This document shows positions 12,284 through 25,834 of a stretch of 57,500 nucleotides of DNA, piece after piece. This DNA is from Bigelowiella natans CCMP2755 (Eukaryota; Cercozoa; Chlorarachniophyceae), in assembly GCA_000320545.1 (NCBI GenBank), contig ADNK01001114.1:1-57500 (forward strand), read 5' to 3'. The notes beneath the pieces are model-generated. The model made no database searches and was not told the origin of the DNA. It saw nothing but the letters and a program-made list of their open reading frames with translations. A program made the position numbers and the translations under genes. Within the stretch, counting starts at the first letter, position 1. Each line of letters opens with the position of its first letter.

Positions 12284-15200
12284 ATGCTCGGCGGCATCAC
12301 GTACAAGAAGAAGAAGAAAAAGGAAGAGGAAGCAGGCGATGGAGGCAACCAAGGCGATAGAAAGGGCAACCCTGCGCGGGAGTCATGGATGGTATCGTTA
12401 CTACACCCTATCATCAAACGCTAACTACTTATCGGAAAGAACTGACTGACGCACTTGTTTTATCAGACTACCCCTATGCAGTCAAACTCCCTGATTGTTC
12501 AACGGAAGAAAAAAGAAGCTGAGGAGGCAGCCCGTGCGGAGGCAGAGGCAAAGGCAAAGAAAGACGCAGAAAACAAGGCGATTAAGGATCGACACAAAAC
12601 AAAAAGCTCCGGCATTGCTCTCGTCGGGGACGGCGGGAATGCGTGGAAACGCCGAGCGTTGCAGCGCATGAGGGAGCGCGCAAAAGAAGAAGGCCGTGCA
12701 GAAGACGAGGTCGTCAAGGAAGTTTGGGGTTCTAAAGAGAAACTCTTCGGACTGAACGCTAAGATGAAGAAGCCCAGAGGCGATAGTCTCGGCAGCTGGA
12801 GGAGAGACAGCCGACGACGGAGGGATGATGACGACCGAGGATCATATCGCTATCGAAGAGATAGAGATCGTGATGATAGGAGAGGGCAACGACATGGTAG
12901 GGATCGGGAGAGCAGACGCAGAGAAGGGCGCGGAGACGAAAAGCCCGAGGAGGAAGAGCGTGGCTTTGGGTATGCAAGGAAGAATAGGGAGGCATATAGA
13001 CGGGATTCTGAAAGTAGGGGCAAGAAAAATAGTATAGAGGACCGGCGCCAGTCTCGCAGGAATGATGAGGATAAAGGTGGAAAAGACTGGGCTGGGCGCG
13101 ATGTAGGCCGAAGAGAGGGACAAGATGATAAAGAAAAACAGCGAAAGCGCGAGATTGAGGACGCACAGGCTCTGTTACAGAGAGCTCAGGAACACGCCGC
13201 ACGGAACAAAATGGAATCCGACGCCGCGAGTGAGCGCAGGGCGTTCCTGTACGGGAGTAGTGGAGGTGGTAAAGGGGGAGATGCCGAGAAAGCACAAGCA
13301 GCTGAGAGCAGCAACAATACAGCAATGAAAGTCGAGGGGACTAAAGAGGAGCTGGTGGCCAAAGCGAATAAGCTCGCCGCTAAGGCAATGCGCGCCAAAC
13401 TGAAACGCAAGATGGACAAGTATAATATGCTGATGGAGCAGGCCGAGGCTCTGCGTGAGCAAGCAGCTCAGGTTGCAGCTGGTGGTGGTGGAGGAGGAGG
13501 AGGTAGAAGAAGAGAAGAGGAGACCGTTGCCCTGAGCCAATTCGACCTGCAAGGCCGTATGATAGAGCTGGGTGCAGGGGGTGCGAAAGGGAAAGCCAAC
13601 AAGGGCGGCTGGCAGGACGGAGCACCTCCTAAGAAGAAGCGCAAGCCTGAGAACAAGGTGATGGTAGTGTCGGATAGAAGAAGGGGAATTTTTATGTATC
13701 AGCTAATGGATACTATTGCTCTCTGCAGTTCATAATAATATTTTGTTCGTCGAGAATGTACGATTTACTTGCTCCATTCGCTCTACTCACGCAGATTGGC
13801 ACTGATGGCAAGCGGGACGGCTATTTCGACGCTGATTTGGAGAAAACCGACCTCAAGACGTTGGTGCAGCAGGTTGTGATACTTCGAAGATGATGATAAA
13901 ACCATATCGATCAAATCTTGAAAATAAAAACATGATGTGTGTTTAAAATTTGTGCGGGGAATGAGACGGGGGTTTTGAATTTTGAAGAATTAACCCAATA
14001 TTTCTCACGCCGACCGTTTGTTTTCTCGACTTCTTTCCCCCATTCATTTTGTCTGTTTTTGTTTATTTTATACTCTACTTCCTGGCGACAGCTCACTACT
14101 CACTCGCTCACATGCTCACTGACTCACCCACTCACTCACTCATTCACACTAGGAACGAATGGGAACTGCAAACGATTTCAATGCCAACTGGGCTAAGCAT
14201 GTTATGAGACAAGGCGCCAAGTTTGAGACGGGAGATACGGACGAGCAGTTCGACATGGCCGACGTGTCGATGCAAGCCTACGAATCCTCGCAGAACAAAG
14301 CGAGGAAGGGCAAGGTCTACCTCCATTCCATATTGTCTGTTGTCTTTTCTCTCCTTTGAAAGCCATTACTGACATCTCTTAATGTTTTCTGCTTCTTCGT
14401 GGGGGGGGGGGTAGTGAAACCTAACTAATACTGTGCGTATGGGGGCCATACTAACACCTAGCAACGGGACGAGATACTGCGCAAGAAGGCTGTTTCAGCT
14501 CACAACCGTATGGAGAAGATCCTCGCAAAGTCATATTTCTATCCCCTATCTTTATGAAACTTTATATGCAAAAGTGCCTCATTTAATATTCTCCCCTCCC
14601 TTCACACGCTTCTCTCCTATCGCAGTTGTTACTACTGCATGGACTCTCCAAAGCATCTTGGGCATTTGGTTGTCAGCGTCGGAGTCAAGTGCTATCTGGC
14701 AATACCGTCGATTCATCACGTCACCAACGGGCATTGCTTGATCATCCCCAGAGAGCACATCATTGCGACCACTCAGGCCGACGAGGACGTGCAGGAGGAG
14801 ATCATGTACTTCCGCAAGTTCTTGGTGAAGATGTTTGCGGCGCAGAAGCAAGGATGTGTATTCCAGGAAATAGTGATAAATCTGGAGAAGCAGGTTAGCA
14901 ACGATATTTTAAGGAGGTGATGAATGGTGGATAATAGAATATGCGATGGTGTTAAGAGTGTGGTGGAGGGAAGCGAGGATGTCTGTGTATTCGCAGCAAC
15001 TTCCATATGACGTCATTGCCATTATTGCAGAGACATACTGTGATCGACTGCGTTCCGATGCCAAAGGATCTCTTCTTGGACGCTCCAATTTTCTTCAAAA
15101 AGGCCATATTAGAATCAGGTAACCATGTGCACGCGTAAAACTGGATTGAATAAATTCTTGCCGCTCGATGTGCAGCACACCGCCCGTTTCACCGAATTTT

Positions 15201-15823
15201 CTTTGCAGATGAACAATGGTCTGTGAACAAGAAATTAGTGGATACGAGAGAAAAGGTGAAGGAATAGTTTCAGGGATTAGTTTTTAGTGAAACAAAAGTG
15301 AGTGATATCCAGGTTGTTTTCTACGCATCTGTATCGGCAGAAACCCTTTAATTTTGGGCTGAGTTCGATCTTTTGAAGTTATCACGTTTCACACTTACAC
15401 GACAAACTACGTTGATTTTTTCACACATTAACTGATTATACAGGGATTATGGAGATCTATCCCGAAGAATTTCCCTTTTTTTTCGGTCGAATTTGGAACA
15501 GGAGGCGGCTTCGCACATGGTAGACCTGACTAATTTCGTACTGCCTGTATTGTTCATTAGAGTAAATGTTGTTGGATGAATTCTCAGTAATCGAGGATAG
15601 AGACACATTCAACCCGGCGTGGGGGAAATCTGTGCTGTGTGGAATGCTGGGGGAGCCAGCACAAGTTGTGCTCAGAGCTAAGAGAGCCCCACTACATGTT
15701 GAAAGATCGAGGGTAGAGCAGTTCAAGAAGATGTGGCATCGTTTTGATTGGACGCGCAGATTAAAAGGAGGCGATCTTCATGCAAAGTTTCAGCAGAAAT
15801 CGAAGTCCGCGACAGCAACATGA
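12284..15823 (+). CDS. CWF19L2: CWF19-like protein 2, splicing factor / lariat debranching cofactor (10 exons, complete)
   Basis: Homologue of yeast Cwf19/Drn1 and human CWF19L2, spliceosome-associated proteins linked to late splicing and intron-lariat turnover. Exons: 12284-12391, 12467-13657, 13795-13872, 14153-14314, 14462-14529, 14626-14893, 15031-15118, 15209-15255, 15444-15519, 15588-15823. These join without a break to 773 residues. Residues 1-36 end in RESWM, then TTPMQSNSL, the family's conserved WMT segment. The middle (about 60-430) is charged, RD/RE-rich and coiled. The C-terminal half holds the two Cwf19 C-terminal domains: NCYYCMDSPKHLGHLVV (zinc-binding CxxC and HIT-like part), GHCLIIPREH, VIDCVPMPKDL, the block around EQWSVNKKLVD, and PFFSVEFGTGGGFAHVIED near the end. 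All match the human protein in order. Introns are 69-280 bases. Start: first ATG of an open frame that splices in phase. Confidence 0.93.
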
Positions 15824-16521
15824 AATCGTCTGCTGTCAAGGGCTGACAAATTCAGCATCACATCGATCGCACTCTGACCTACATGTAAACATCAACATTT
15901 GTCTGATAAGTCGTTCTAGCAGATAGCAAAATAGCATGCGGGAGGAGATGCCTTTGCGGAGGTCCCAATGCTTTCGCAAGCTCCTTGCCCTACCGCCCCG
16001 TCTTGCATGCCATCGAAGGCATTTTTAAATGTTTCGCAAAGAGTTGTCAAACTTGCGCTGCTCAAAAACTTTCGTCGCTGGGTGTTCAAAACCCCAAATT
16101 CTCGTTGCGATGCTAGCGATGGCCGATCGAAAATTGAGAAACAGATGACAATGAACATGCACAACGTTCGACTCACAGCCTTTATGTGTTCTGCACGTGC
16201 TAGCTATATAGCGTGGTGCATCGTGAACTGCGTGTGTCCACACACCTAGCTAGGCATGGGCTCGATCGTCTGTGGAAACTCAACAGCACATCCATTGCTA
16301 GGATGCCAAAATGTTTTGTTTGTGACGGCGCAGCGCCTCTCAGCATTCTTACTTTGCGCTGAACTCTTTGTTATTTTGCACACGTACAACAAGCGTGATT
16401 GCATACATAGCTATATACATGCGTGTTGTACAATTGCAATGCAACTTGTTGTCAACTGAACTATGAAGATCCAATGTAGATTGCTGTAGCTAATATGCAG
16501 CCCTGTTGTTTTCTCGTCGCA
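15824..16521. other. Convergent intergenic region CWF19L2 / lipase
   Basis: About 700 bases between two converging 3' ends. No ORF with family resemblance on either strand. The second half carries many self-complementary words of the TGCATG, GCTAGC and CTAGCTAG kind, seen again in other convergent spacers. No tRNA-like cloverleaf was recognised. Confidence 0.5.
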
Positions 16522-18315
16522 TCAGATTGTTTCGTCCAGACTCTTGGAATCTTCAGTCTTCAACTGTCGGCATTTAGCTTCCTTCTTGAGCGACTCTATG
16601 CAACGTTCCACCGCTCTCTCAATAGCTAGGCGTAACTTCAACATTGGCAACTTTTTCCAAGTTATTCGACTTCCAACTTGGCAGTACCTTTTCAAATCTG
16701 CTCCTGGGTCCGAGATCAGTTTAAAATAATCCATTGCCCGAATCGGCGGGACCAGCGTGATGTCGCCGTCAAAGTTCTGCAGGAACAGTGACGTGGCCCC
16801 GATGTTGTCCTCGTTCACCAATCCCAACCGATCAAGGATTAGAAGATTCTTCTTCATGTCAATTTTGAGCATCATTTCAAATGCGGAGAGCAAAAAGCCC
16901 CCTCGCCAACCACCGGTACGCCTCCTCCAGCGAGAGGGAGCTCCCGCCTCTCCCTGACCTCGAAAGTGAAACGGGACCATATGCGGATTGACCTGACTTA
17001 CAATAGAGAAGCGAATATTGTACAATTCAGACATCTCTCGGATGGGTACATCGCGCTGGAAGCACCCGTCGACGAATTGCTCTACCGATTTAGCATGCCG
17101 CGGCACTACTTTGCCATCTGCTCTCTTCACCAACAGCTGCTGTGGCTTTACGAATATCGACATGGCAGCCGAAGCTATTACTGCGCTGAAAATGACTACG
17201 TTCGGTGTTGTGTCGTGATTCAGCATAACGGGTTGGCCATGCTCGCCAGCCTCAGAGACGTTAATGTTAATGACCCGGCCGGTGCGCTCAAAGGCCTCCT
17301 GAAAGGTCGTGTCTCCCTGGGTGAACCATTTAATTTTTTCCACCCACTGCTTTCGTGAAAACAGCGACCCACTTTTGTACAATCGACTCAGGCATGTGAA
17401 CGCGTCCTCGTCAAAGCAGGTAAGTCGCTGAACGAGCTCGCCAGTGTTGAGGATCGACTTCAGTTCCTCATCGGTGCGCGTACCAAGCAACGAGACGACA
17501 ACCGCACCAGCGGAGGTACCCGAAAGATACTCTGGAAAGCAGTCTTGTTTAAGTAGAGCATCTATAATGCCCCAGTGGTAGTTCCCGTTTGATGCACCCC
17601 CGCTCAGGAACAAGCCTGTCTTCCCGTACGATTTCTGCACTCGGGTCATAAACTTGATGGTGTGGCCCAGCATTTCTGAGGATAGCTTTGGGCTGTGATC
17701 GCCTAGCCATTGCATTGATTTTTCTACTTCTTCCACAAAAGCATGAACAGCATCCTTGGTGCGGCCCGTGTGGGAAACCGAGTACAGCTTCTCCTTCCAT
17801 ATTCCTCCAAGGTTCTTGCGAGTGCACTGACTAAAGACTTGCAAAATTTTCTCCGGCTCCCCTTTTGTCCTGTGGAAACGCATTTGCTGCGCTAGACTCT
17901 GAATCAGCGACCAATTGTACCTGGAGTCTGAAGATGAATCACGGAGCCACTTATCCAGCCCTTTGAGGCGATCCAGGCGATGGGCTACCTTCAGCCAGTC
18001 TTCATAGATCGTTGATTTCTGCATCTGCTTACGCAGATTTTGCGCCTTAGATGTGTAGAAGAAGGCCTCGAACCCATGGACCAATAGTCGTATCAGAACA
18101 TATGCGCCGAGCTCGGCGAAGATGAGGCTCATGATTATGACAACCAAAGGCCATTTTACTACATTACGTGTTCCGAACTGTGCAAGCGCTAATGAGGACA
18201 GAAGCACAAAGACAAGAAGGGCAAGATGGTAATGAAACGCCAGTTGCCCTACTGCGACTAATATTGTTAGGAACGAAGCCCAGATCAGCCGAATCAAATC
18301 CCACGACGAATCCAT
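16522..18315 (-). CDS. Patatin-domain triacylglycerol lipase, SDP1/Tgl3-4-5 type (intronless)
   Basis: 597 residues in one uninterrupted frame, unusual among these intron-rich genes. Expected to hydrolyse storage triacylglycerol on lipid droplets, as plant SDP1 and yeast Tgl3/4/5 do. Two hydrophobic segments (about 14-47 and 54-82) come first, then a DUF3336-like helical region (about 85-225) and the patatin domain. The oxyanion glycine loop is SGGASNGNYHWG (from about 238). The nucleophile elbow is GTSAG with Ser268. The catalytic aspartate is most likely Asp416 in VDGC, where the family usually has DGG or DGA. An arginine-rich insert near 440-455 (RWRRRTGGWRGG) sits between the conserved patatin strands. 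Head-to-head with the triple-kinase gene. TAG lipase rather than phospholipase is inference from the DUF3336-like region. Confidence 0.85.
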   Translation of the reverse strand: MDSSWDLIRLIWASFLTILVAVGQLAFHYHLALLVFVLLSSLALAQFGTRNVVKWPLVVIIMSLIFAELGAYVLIRLLVHGFEAFFYTSKAQNLRKQMQKSTIYEDWLKVAHRLDRLKGLDKWLRDSSSDSRYNWSLIQSLAQQMRFHRTKGEPEKILQVFSQCTRKNLGGIWKEKLYSVSHTGRTKDAVHAFVEEVEKSMQWLGDHSPKLSSEMLGHTIKFMTRVQKSYGKTGLFLSGGASNGNYHWGIIDALLKQDCFPEYLSGTSAGAVVVSLLGTRTDEELKSILNTGELVQRLTCFDEDAFTCLSRLYKSGSLFSRKQWVEKIKWFTQGDTTFQEAFERTGRVININVSEAGEHGQPVMLNHDTTPNVVIFSAVIASAAMSIFVKPQQLLVKRADGKVVPRHAKSVEQFVDGCFQRDVPIREMSELYNIRFSIVSQVNPHMVPFHFRGQGEAGAPSRWRRRTGGWRGGFLLSAFEMMLKIDMKKNLLILDRLGLVNEDNIGATSLFLQNFDGDITLVPPIRAMDYFKLISDPGADLKRYCQVGSRITWKKLPMLKLRLAIERAVERCIESLKKEAKCRQLKTEDSKSLDETI

Positions 18316-19462
18316 CCCTGCAAAATCGTTGTGCAGTTAGATAAACACCTGATCTCCAGAGCAAATTGGAATTAAAAAAGTAGATAGCGAGTGAGAGAAA
18401 ATCATGCGCGGGTCTTCCCATCGTACCAAGTGCCACGTGGTAGCAGTCTCTTCTCTTCCCCCAGACCGGAGCGGGAGGCAAAGAGGGTAGCACCGGGCGG
18501 AAATGCGCTGATTGGAAGCTAATCCACGAAAAAGAGCATGTCGCAAGTTTAAATTGCATGCGGTTTACGGTCGATATTCGAGAAGCTGGATCACGGGGAA
18601 ATAGACGTGGATACCCACAAAAGCCAGACAGCCATCGTCACTTTTTCTCATTCATAGTCTTGTCCTTTGGCATGTTTTCCGGGCCGCAATAATTCTGAAC
18701 TGCGATTAATCTAGATCTACACGGTGGTTTCCGTTCCGCAGCGCAGCGCTACTAGATCTACGACAAGTCATCAAGTCAATCAGGGCGTGTGCTTTCGTAG
18801 GAAGAATGATCCGAGAAGGTTTCTTTAGAACTCGCTGGTCGCCCGAGCCTTTTTTTGCAGCCCCGCGACCGAAACATGAGAATTCCCTCGCTAAACGCAA
18901 GACGCAGCATGAAGATCTCGGGGAATTTCCTTCTCGGCAAAAATGAACAAATGACTACCCAAGCTTCGAGCTTCGAACACCCCGAACGCCGGATGTCCTG
19001 GAGTTCCGGTATTTTTAATATTTGACGAAAAATTGCCTGGATTTTAGGATGTTTCGCTTTCTGGAAAGGCGCGTGGATCAGAGCTAAATGCGGCAGTTCG
19101 CCCCATTGCAGTCACAAGGGACGGAGAAAGTGAAGAGCCAGTCCCCTTTCTTCGTTCAGTGAAAATAGGTTTTAGATTGAGAGAATCTCGGGGTGGAGGA
19201 GATGCAGTCAGGTATCGCAGATAGATGCAACTCCGCGCAAATTGGGGTTGAGGGTGGCGCGGCCGGTGAGCTGGGGATTCCCACAGATAAAAAAAAAATC
19301 GACAACACATAAAAGAAGATGTGTCGTATTTGTTCACGCTTGCATGTAGCATGTTTCTTTACGGATAGTTGCGGTTTGGGGTGACAATTTTGGCGGACAT
19401 TTAGTGGAGTGGTGCTGTGCGAAACCCCGCTCCAACAACACACCTTTTGTTATTTTGTAGCA
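18316..19462. promoter_or_regulatory. Divergent spacer between lipase and triple-kinase gene
   Basis: About 1.1 kb between two divergent start codons. No convincing gene: the short ORFs on both strands have no family resemblance. It must hold both promoters and 5' leaders. An in-frame ATG at 19409 just upstream of the chosen kinase start is an alternative start for that gene. Confidence 0.4.
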
Positions 19463-22400
19463 ATGGATGTAGTGGCGCCCACACCTAAGGAAACCATGGA
19501 AACAAAAACGGTCGATATGGAAGGGGGAAAGAAGGACCAATGGAAATATCCTGTTGTCACAACCGGCAGCGACAAACCGAGTAATATCACCTCGGAGGAG
19601 ACAACCATAACTCAAACAGAGGAGGAAAAATCTGTACATACGGTTTCTGGCAACCCCGCTGAGAAATCTTCTCATGATGGCGGCGATAAAGCTATGCATA
19701 AGGATGAGGCCTTGGCGGCAAAAAATAGCAAGCTCGACGACTCCATGAAGAGAAGCTTCACCCAAGATGTGGCCGATGCCATGGCAGAGAAGCAGGAGGC
19801 CTCTCCTCAACATGAACATGAACGCGAAGTGGGAGACGGGACGCAGTTTGGACGATATCTGATCAAGAAAATTTTGTGTCAAAAAACGGATGGTTGGACT
19901 TATCTTGCTACTAGGAAGACATCAGATAATAAGGAGATCAGGTAAAGAAGGGGTGGGATGGGGAGGAAGGAGCCACGGATAGTGCACAAAATACAGGGTT
20001 TGAAAAAAGGGGGAGAAAGATATAGGGAAGGAGTGAGAGACACACACAGAGAGAGAACAGGAGAATGAAATAAGTGTTTACCAATCTAAAACGCTCCAAT
20101 GCTAAAATGCTACAGCGTCGCCTTAAAACTTCAAAGGAAATTCAAGGAGAAGGACGTGCTGAAGTAAGTCTAACACAAAAACCAAATTTCACATGTTGTC
20201 AAATGCAAAAACTTTTCAAAAGCCTGATTCTCATTATGTTACAGATCCTTGCGGGCAGAAAGGAAGGCGTTAGAAACTCTCAAGTATTGCCCATTCGTCG
20301 CGAAATTTTACGATCTGACACTGGAGAGAGTCGCGGACAGAGAGGGACAGCAACGTGTGGCTGCCATGGCTCTTGAGTACTGCCCTCATGGAGCTTTCTT
20401 CGACTACCTCAAACACGTGCGATTCAGCCAAAATCTTGTCCGTGCGTATTGGAGGCAGTTGTGCGAGGCGCTCAAGGCTCTGCACCGCCACCAGATCATC
20501 CACAGAAACATCACCGTATCGGAAATAGAGATAGGTAGCGACTTCAATCTTAAGCTGAGCGGGTTTGAGATGTGCGCCTTCGGCACAAAGGCATGCGGGG
20601 TCGTCGGTACGCGCATGTACATGGCTCCTGAGATGAAGTTATACGACACGACGAAGAGGCCCTACAATTCGAAGGTGGACATTTACAGCGCGGGCGCCGT
20701 GCTGTTCATTATGCTTTACGGCTGGAATCCGACCGACAGAATTCCCGCAGCAGAGCGCGCACTGACCAGGGGCGACAGACGCGGTTTCTGGAAAACGCAC
20801 CTCAAATGGATACTCCGAAAGCGGAAGCCTGAATTTCAAGAGCAGGGCGTGAACGAGATGATCCAGAGGCTGGCAGCGAGCCCGGAGGACGACTACCCCA
20901 TTGTTCTAAACGCCTCTGGGCATGAGCCATACGCCTGCTATGAGTCGGCCGATGTCACGGAATATCTCTCGCAGGTCTTGAGAAGCTCGACTGAGAGCAC
21001 ATTGATATCTGGCTTCAAGCTGCCCGAAATGGACCTCATCGATGGCGTGCTCCACGCGCAGCCAACCGAGCGGTGGAGTCTCCGGCAAATACTTCTCCAC
21101 CCGTTCAATACCGTTCATCTCTGCACCAATCCGCAGGTCTTCATCGATGAGATTCGAAGGAAGGGAGAGCAGGTGAAGGCAGAAGCAGAAAAGGCGAAGG
21201 CCGGCCATGACAACGATGAGAAGGGAGGAGGAGGAGGAGGAGGAGGAGGAGGAGGAGGAAAAGCAGAGTTTGGAGACTACCAACCAAAATTTGCTGGCCT
21301 CAAATCTTCGGCGTCTCCTGAAATAAAGGTGTCCACCACAACCACCACCACCAACAACAACAACCCTGTTGCTGCTGCTGCTGCTGACACTACTGTCACC
21401 AGCGCCACTACCGCAGCTGCTACATCATCGTCAGCACCATCTTCTTCACTAGGAAAACATGCCCTGGACAATGTCAACGGCAGCAGCTCTTACAGCAGAG
21501 GTCATAATGGTAGCTTGGAGCCTTCCCCGAAGAGAGCACGGCACCACGCCAATGATGGGATGATGGTCGAGGTCGGCCAGGCGGTCCAGCAGGAGGAAAA
21601 GCCAAGAATGGTGGGGAGAGGAGGAGGAGGAGGAGGAGGAGGAGGAGAGGGAAAAGGTGGTAGTGGTGGTAGTAATAATCGGGGAGGTGGAGGGCTTACC
21701 GGCGAGCATTGGGATAGATTCGATGGATCACGATACAACATCATCAAAAAGCTCTCTCACGACGCCGGTTCCATCACATATCTGGCCAAGTATCGGGCCA
21801 GAGACGCACAAGGTAGTAACTAGCAGTAAACGTGGTGCTAGTGCTGGTGCTGGTGCTGGCATCTATGGTGATGTGATGCTAGATGAGAGAACCAAAATGA
21901 TGGACATTTGGTACCATGACGAAATTCTATATATATTTATTTTTCAACCACATTCTGTGGCGACATATTCGCCTTCAACCGGTCTATCCCCCTCTCTCCA
22001 TCTATCTACCCATATCCCCCCCCTCTCGCTCTCCCCCTCCCCTCACCACATTGGGAAACTACTCTCGACAGGTATTGAGCAGGACGACGTGGAGGTTGCC
22101 CTTAAGGTGCTGTGGCGCAACAGCGTCGAGGAGCAGCGCGAAGACCTGATGCGAGAGATCGAAGCGCTAAAATACCTCAAGGGCTGTTCCAACATCGTGG
22201 GACTCTTCGCATTGATTGAGGAGGTTGGCGTTGAGCGTACGGATGGGGCGAATTCTGTCGTCCCGGCTCTCGCGTTTGAGTACTGCCCCTACGGAGACCT
22301 GTTCTCGTACCTGCGTCTGGCACCACCATTCAGTGCTCGCCTCGTTCGGGTGTACTTCAGGCAGCTCTGCGACGGCCTCGAGGCCATGGAAAAGTGAGGA

Positions 22401-22904
22401 GGAAGAGTGTTGTTGTTGTTGTTGTTGTTATTGCTGTTGTCGTTCATGGTCGTCATCAATCGCCGTCGCCGTTCTACGTTGTACATCACTGCCCGGCCCT
22501 CCCTCTTGCGGATGCAATTAGTTGGGACGGCACGAACGTTGAGATAGAAGAAGAATAACAATAATAATAATGATAGTAGTAGTATGAATTATTATTAATA
22601 ATAATAATAATTCAAAGGTACGGGATCATCCACCGGAACATCAAGCTCGTTAACCTCCTGATCGGGCGAGACTGGAAGCTGAAGCTCAGTGCATTCGAGA
22701 TGTGCTCCATGGGGGGGAGCGCAAAGTGTAAGTGCGGGGCCGTAGGAGGCATGGCGCCTGAGGTCAGGAACTTCCCCATCACAAGGTATTATCATCATTA
22801 TTATTATTATTTTTCTTTTATTATTGCTGAAAACGGAGAGCATGACCAGACATGAGGGGAAAAGGGGGGAGGGGAAAAGAGAGCACCTGAAGCAACGATG
22901 GTGT

Positions 22905-22938
<34 letters not shown>

Positions 22939-23451
22939 GATGATGATGACGATGATGATGATGATGACATAAATTCAATTAATATTCACCTCCATACGGC
23001 AGCAGCAGCAACAAATGGTGCGGTGTGATAACACGTTTCTGGATTTTGACCCCCCCCCTCTCCCCCCTCTCCCCCCCCTCCCTTCCTCCGACTGCTCTCT
23101 ACGTGGGATCTGCTGCGTTGTTGTCACAGGGTTCCCTACAATTCAAAAGCCGACATATACAGCGCTGGTGCAGTGTTGTTCTGCATGGTTTTCGGATGGC
23201 ACCCAACCCAAGGCCTCCCTGGTGCGGACACGGCGATTCTCAGGGGCAATTTCACCGCCTTCTGGAACGTCCATTTGAGGTGGATCTTCTCACGGTCCCG
23301 GGGCAGGAGCCTGAAGCCTACGTTGAGAACATCCGTGCAAGTCTCTAGTGGTAGTCCAGAAGATAAAGAGCAACACTACGACAACAACAACGACGACGCG
23401 ACACCAGACAAAAAATAATGATGGGGCTATCTGTATTATCTCCTATGCATG

Positions 23452-23489
<38 letters not shown>

Positions 23490-23646
23490 GCAAGCACGGA
23501 CGCACATTAATAAATGTTCTGCTAATCGTGAAGTAGGAATGTCGCGGGTACGAGCAGCCTTAATGGAGGAAACCCAGAAAAGATCGTTCCCAATGGTGCT
23601 CGCAGCTGCTGGACTTAGCCTCTACTTCGCGTGCTACAATCAGCGG

Positions 23647-23688
<42 letters not shown>

Positions 23689-24138
23689 TATAATATTTCC
23701 ATGAACTAAAAATGTTATTCCCTCGTTCTCCTCCTCTTAGTGATGTGGAGGCGTTTATCAGCAAGTTGGCAAACATCGTCGAGAGCAGGGGCCCTCCCCC
23801 CCCTGCTCCTTCTCAAATGAAAGAGGTGGAGATCCTGAGCTTCCACCTAGCTGAGATGGAGCTCATCGATGGAATGCTGCATCCAAATCCGGCCGTACGC
23901 TGGAGCTTAGACCGTATCAAGTCCCACCCGTTCTTGAATAACCCGTTTGATGTCGGAGAGCACGCCGAAGCATGCATGGTAGTAGTAGTAGTAGTAGTAG
24001 TAGAAGTAGTGGTAGTAGCAGTAGCAGCAGCCTGAATAGTGTGGTGGGTGTGCTGTTGCTGGTGTTGATGGTTAGCAGTAGTAAAATTGCGGGGTAGGAG
24101 GGATGGATGTTAATGGGTGTTATGGATAATTGGCAGTC

Positions 24139-24177
<39 letters not shown>

Positions 24178-24664
24178 TGCACACACACACACACACACAC
24201 GCACATGCACACACACTCTTAAATTATGCAACACGCGCACGCCTAAACACGCCCGCACCGCCACCCCCCACTCCCCACTCCCACCCCCCGTGTTTTCACG
24301 ACGTCTTTTCTCCACACAAACGAGCAGCGGTCGGTCGTCGAGGAGCTCCAGGTGAAGCAGAGGATCTTAAGCGCTCGGGGGGAAGTGAAGAGGCATGATG
24401 GTGAGGCTGCTAAGCAGCCCAACAGCAGCACCAGCACCAGTAAGACGAAGGCAGCAGTCCCTGTCAGCAGCGCCGTGAAAGAAGACATCGGCCTCCCTCA
24501 AAAAGAGAAAGGCGAGCCGCAGAAGGAAGAAGCTGCTACAGCCGATCAGAGATCAGGACAGCAGCGACATTCATCTTCTTCTTCTTCTCCTCCTCCTTCT
24601 TCTTGGTCACCCACTCCTCGCATCAAAAGCGAGGGGAAAGCAGTAGCAGCAGCAGGAAATACGC

Positions 24665-24695
<31 letters not shown>

Positions 24696-25798
24696 AGCAC
24701 CAGCGGCAGCGGTGCGGGGAACGGCGACAGAAGATACGAGTCGAAGGATGGTGAAAGTTAAAGTGGAGGATACCACCGATAAGATGATGGTGGAAGTGGA
24801 AACAGGGAAAGAGGACAAAGGGGGAGCGGGAGAGGGGAAGGCGTTGTTGTCCTTATCTGCTGGGAACAATGGTAAGAAGGACGTCAAAAACGAAGGGAGA
24901 AAGGAGAAGGACGAAGAGGAGAAGGTGGCAACGGCAAGGGGCACGACAGCGGCGATGGAAGCGGATGATGGTGATGATGATGATAATGATGATAATGATG
25001 AGAAACGAGTAGTAGAACCCCCCTCCTCATTAGTGGTGGCAACAACCAGCAGTAGCAGCAGCAGCGTTATTTCTTGTGCTGCTGCTCCAGCGACTACGAC
25101 GACGACGACTACCGAAGAAGAAAAGACTGCCATAACCACCAAGGAAGAAGAGAAAAAGAGTGCAGCAGTCGTCAAGCGTGAGAAGCAGCAGCCCGTCTCT
25201 TCCTCTTCTTCCTCCTCCTCCTCCTCCTCCTCCTCCTCCTCCTCTCTTCCCAGATCGTCGTCGTCATCGATGTCGATATTGGAGAAGGAGGAGGGAATAG
25301 ACCTTAGCCACCGCCGCATTGAGAACCCGACAACTAAGGAGTCTTATCAGTACGTGAGCGATCTTGGAAGTGGTGCGTATGGCCACGTCATTAAGGCACG
25401 CGACTCCAACGGCATCATGAGGTAGTAGTGGGGGAGGGAAAGGACGATACGGGAGAGCATCGAGAGAGCATGGTGGCAGACCGCTTGCGGCGATGATAAC
25501 CAGTGATGTCGCCATTCGTCCATCTATTTTCATCGACGGGTGTTGTTGTATGGTCCGTGTTGTTTCGGTCTCTCTTTAGGGCGTTGAAGATCCAAAAGAG
25601 TCGCTGCGACAGCTACCACCACCACCACCACCACCACCTCTCCGGAGATAGGAAGGAGGAGAAGAGCGAAGGGTGAGGAGTGTTGTCGCTATCAATGCCT
25701 TGCCCTGCAGCCAGACAACGACTGTCTTTGCCCCTCCTCGCCATTCTCCCTTCTCCGTTGGTTGGGTGTATTCGTTTGCGTGGATCGTTGATTGTGCC

Positions 25799-25834
<36 letters not shown>

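Noticed and set aside
12759..13325. 188-codon ORF on the minus strand
   Set aside because: It is antisense to the charged middle of CWF19L2; the plus-strand exon splices in phase into a recognisable family, so this is a shadow.
24143..24216. CA-rich array considered as CRISPR-like or telomeric
   Set aside because: Simple interrupted dinucleotide repeat without spacers, inside an intron of a eukaryotic gene.
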